Of a stretch of 5,691 nucleotides of DNA, positions 5,138 through 5,691 are shown piece after piece. The translations under genes and the position numbers were made by a program. Under the pieces are notes generated by a model that was not told the DNA's origin, did no database searches, and saw only the letters and a list, made by a program, of their open reading frames with translations. Source of the DNA: an uncultured Bacillaceae bacterium (lineage in GTDB: Bacteria > Bacillota > Bacilli > Bacillales > Pradoshiaceae). The number at the start of each line of letters is the position of its first letter. Within the stretch, counting starts at the first letter, position 1. The stretch lies in the NCBI GenBank assembly GCA_904501845.1, contig CAJGCH010000201.1, forward strand, positions 1-5,691, written 5' to 3'.

Positions 5138-5173
5138 TTAAGAACGTTCGACAATAAAAGAGGAGGGGAAACA

Positions 5174-5691
5174 ATGAACAGGAAAAGGAAAAAGGTACAA
5201 GGCATTCTTCTATCTTCACTTCTTATCCCAGCTTTAATTTTCACATCTGGCGCTCAAACCGCATCCTATGCTTCTACCTCGAAATCTGTCCATACTTCAG
5301 CTAATTCGACAATTGCTGAAAACAGTGCAGCTAAGATTTCAAAGAAATTGACTACGCAGTTTGAAAAAGAGGATAAAGTATCCTTCATCATCAAATTCAA
5401 GGAACAGGTAGACACAGCTAAGGTGGCAAAAGAGGCTGCCGCAACTGCTAAGAAGCAAAAGCTGTCTGCCTCTAAAGCCTCATTGGCTAAGCGCTCTAGC
5501 ATTGTCACCAACCTGCGTGCAACCGCCCAAGAGTCTCAAACAAATGTGAATAAATTCTTGAAGGAGCAGGTGAAAGCAGGAGAGGCAAAGGAGCTTCAAT
5601 CATTCTATATCGTGAATGCGATATCGGTCACAGCGACAGAATCCATCATGGAGAAGATTGCCGCCTATCCTGAGGTAGACAAAATTCTTCC
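5174..5691 (+). CDS. bpr: bacillopeptidase F-like subtilase, N-terminal part (cut by window end)
   Basis: The first 172 codons of a secreted serine protease precursor. A signal peptide is clear: basic start NRKRKK (2-7), hydrophobic core GILLSSLLIPALIF (10-23) and a probable signal peptidase I site after SYA (31-33). The propeptide follows, with KVSFIIKFK (68-76), a Lys/Ala-rich helical stretch (82-108), a second helix around 110-135, and SFYIVNAISVTA (143-154) then MEKIAAYPEVDKIL (159-172), the pattern of inhibitor I9-type prodomains. Order and wording match the N-terminus of B. subtilis Bpr, a large extracellular S8 protease. There is no cysteine, as usual for secreted Bacillus proteins. 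AGGAGGGG (5161-5168) lies five bases before ATG 5174. The catalytic Asp/His/Ser domain would lie beyond the window, so activity cannot be judged. Confidence 0.85.
   Translation, partial: MNRKRKKVQGILLSSLLIPALIFTSGAQTASYASTSKSVHTSANSTIAENSAAKISKKLTTQFEKEDKVSFIIKFKEQVDTAKVAKEAAATAKKQKLSASKASLAKRSSIVTNLRATAQESQTNVNKFLKEQVKAGEAKELQSFYIVNAISVTATESIMEKIAAYPEVDKIL

Noticed and set aside
5142..5149. GAACGTTC palindrome as a possible LexA/DinR site
   Set aside because: The Bacillus LexA box needs four bases between GAAC and GTTC; here there are none.
5266..5511. 81-codon minus-strand open frame opposite the protease
   Set aside because: Shadow of the Ala/Lys-rich propeptide of the bpr-like gene.

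Overview
The window comes from a low-to-moderate GC Firmicute, most likely a member of the Bacillaceae. Pointers are strong AGGAGG-type ribosome binding sites, a T-box riboswitch ahead of a tyrosyl-tRNA synthetase gene, an OhrR-type peroxide sensor close to that of Bacillus subtilis, and the start of a bacillopeptidase F-like secreted protease. The genus cannot be fixed from the sequence. There is no phage, IS element, CRISPR array or tRNA/rRNA gene, so this reads as ordinary chromosomal backbone.

Layout, left to right. (1) 1-30: an intrinsic terminator, probably of a gene outside the window. (2) 73-234: the C-terminal remnant of a GNAT acetyltransferase. (3) 293-650: a vegetative promoter and a complete tyrosine-specific T-box leader with UAC specifier, stem III, antiterminator and terminator. 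It controls tyrS (700-1914), which is of the KMSKS-containing TyrZ / type 2 class. (4) 2021-3041: a two-gene operon on the + strand. A thioredoxin-type glutathione peroxidase gene is followed after nine bases by an OhrR-family regulator gene, and a strong bidirectional terminator closes the unit. The -10 region of this operon overlaps a 15-bp sequence that matches, as recalled, the B. subtilis OhrR operator at 13 of 15 positions. (5) 3054-4619, minus strand: an M20D metallo-amidohydrolase gene followed by a small stand-alone HIRAN-domain protein gene, probably co-transcribed. (6) 4620-5173: a 554-base gap between divergent genes, without a convincing gene. It holds the M20 promoter candidate, a five-codon upstream ORF and an orphan full-strength Shine-Dalgarno sequence. 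(7) 5174 to the window end: the signal peptide and propeptide of a Bpr-like subtilase, cut by the window edge.

How the genes work together. The T-box makes tyrS expression depend on uncharged tRNA-Tyr. The peroxidase/OhrR pair looks like a self-contained organic-peroxide response: the regulator would repress its own operon until its N-terminal cysteine is oxidised, and the peroxidase would remove the inducer. The usual OhrR partner, Ohr, is absent here and the peroxidase takes its place. This pair is the most interesting system in the window. The regulator also carries a second cysteine near the place where 2-Cys OhrR proteins have their resolving cysteine. The M20/HIRAN pair and the protease show no clear functional link to the rest.
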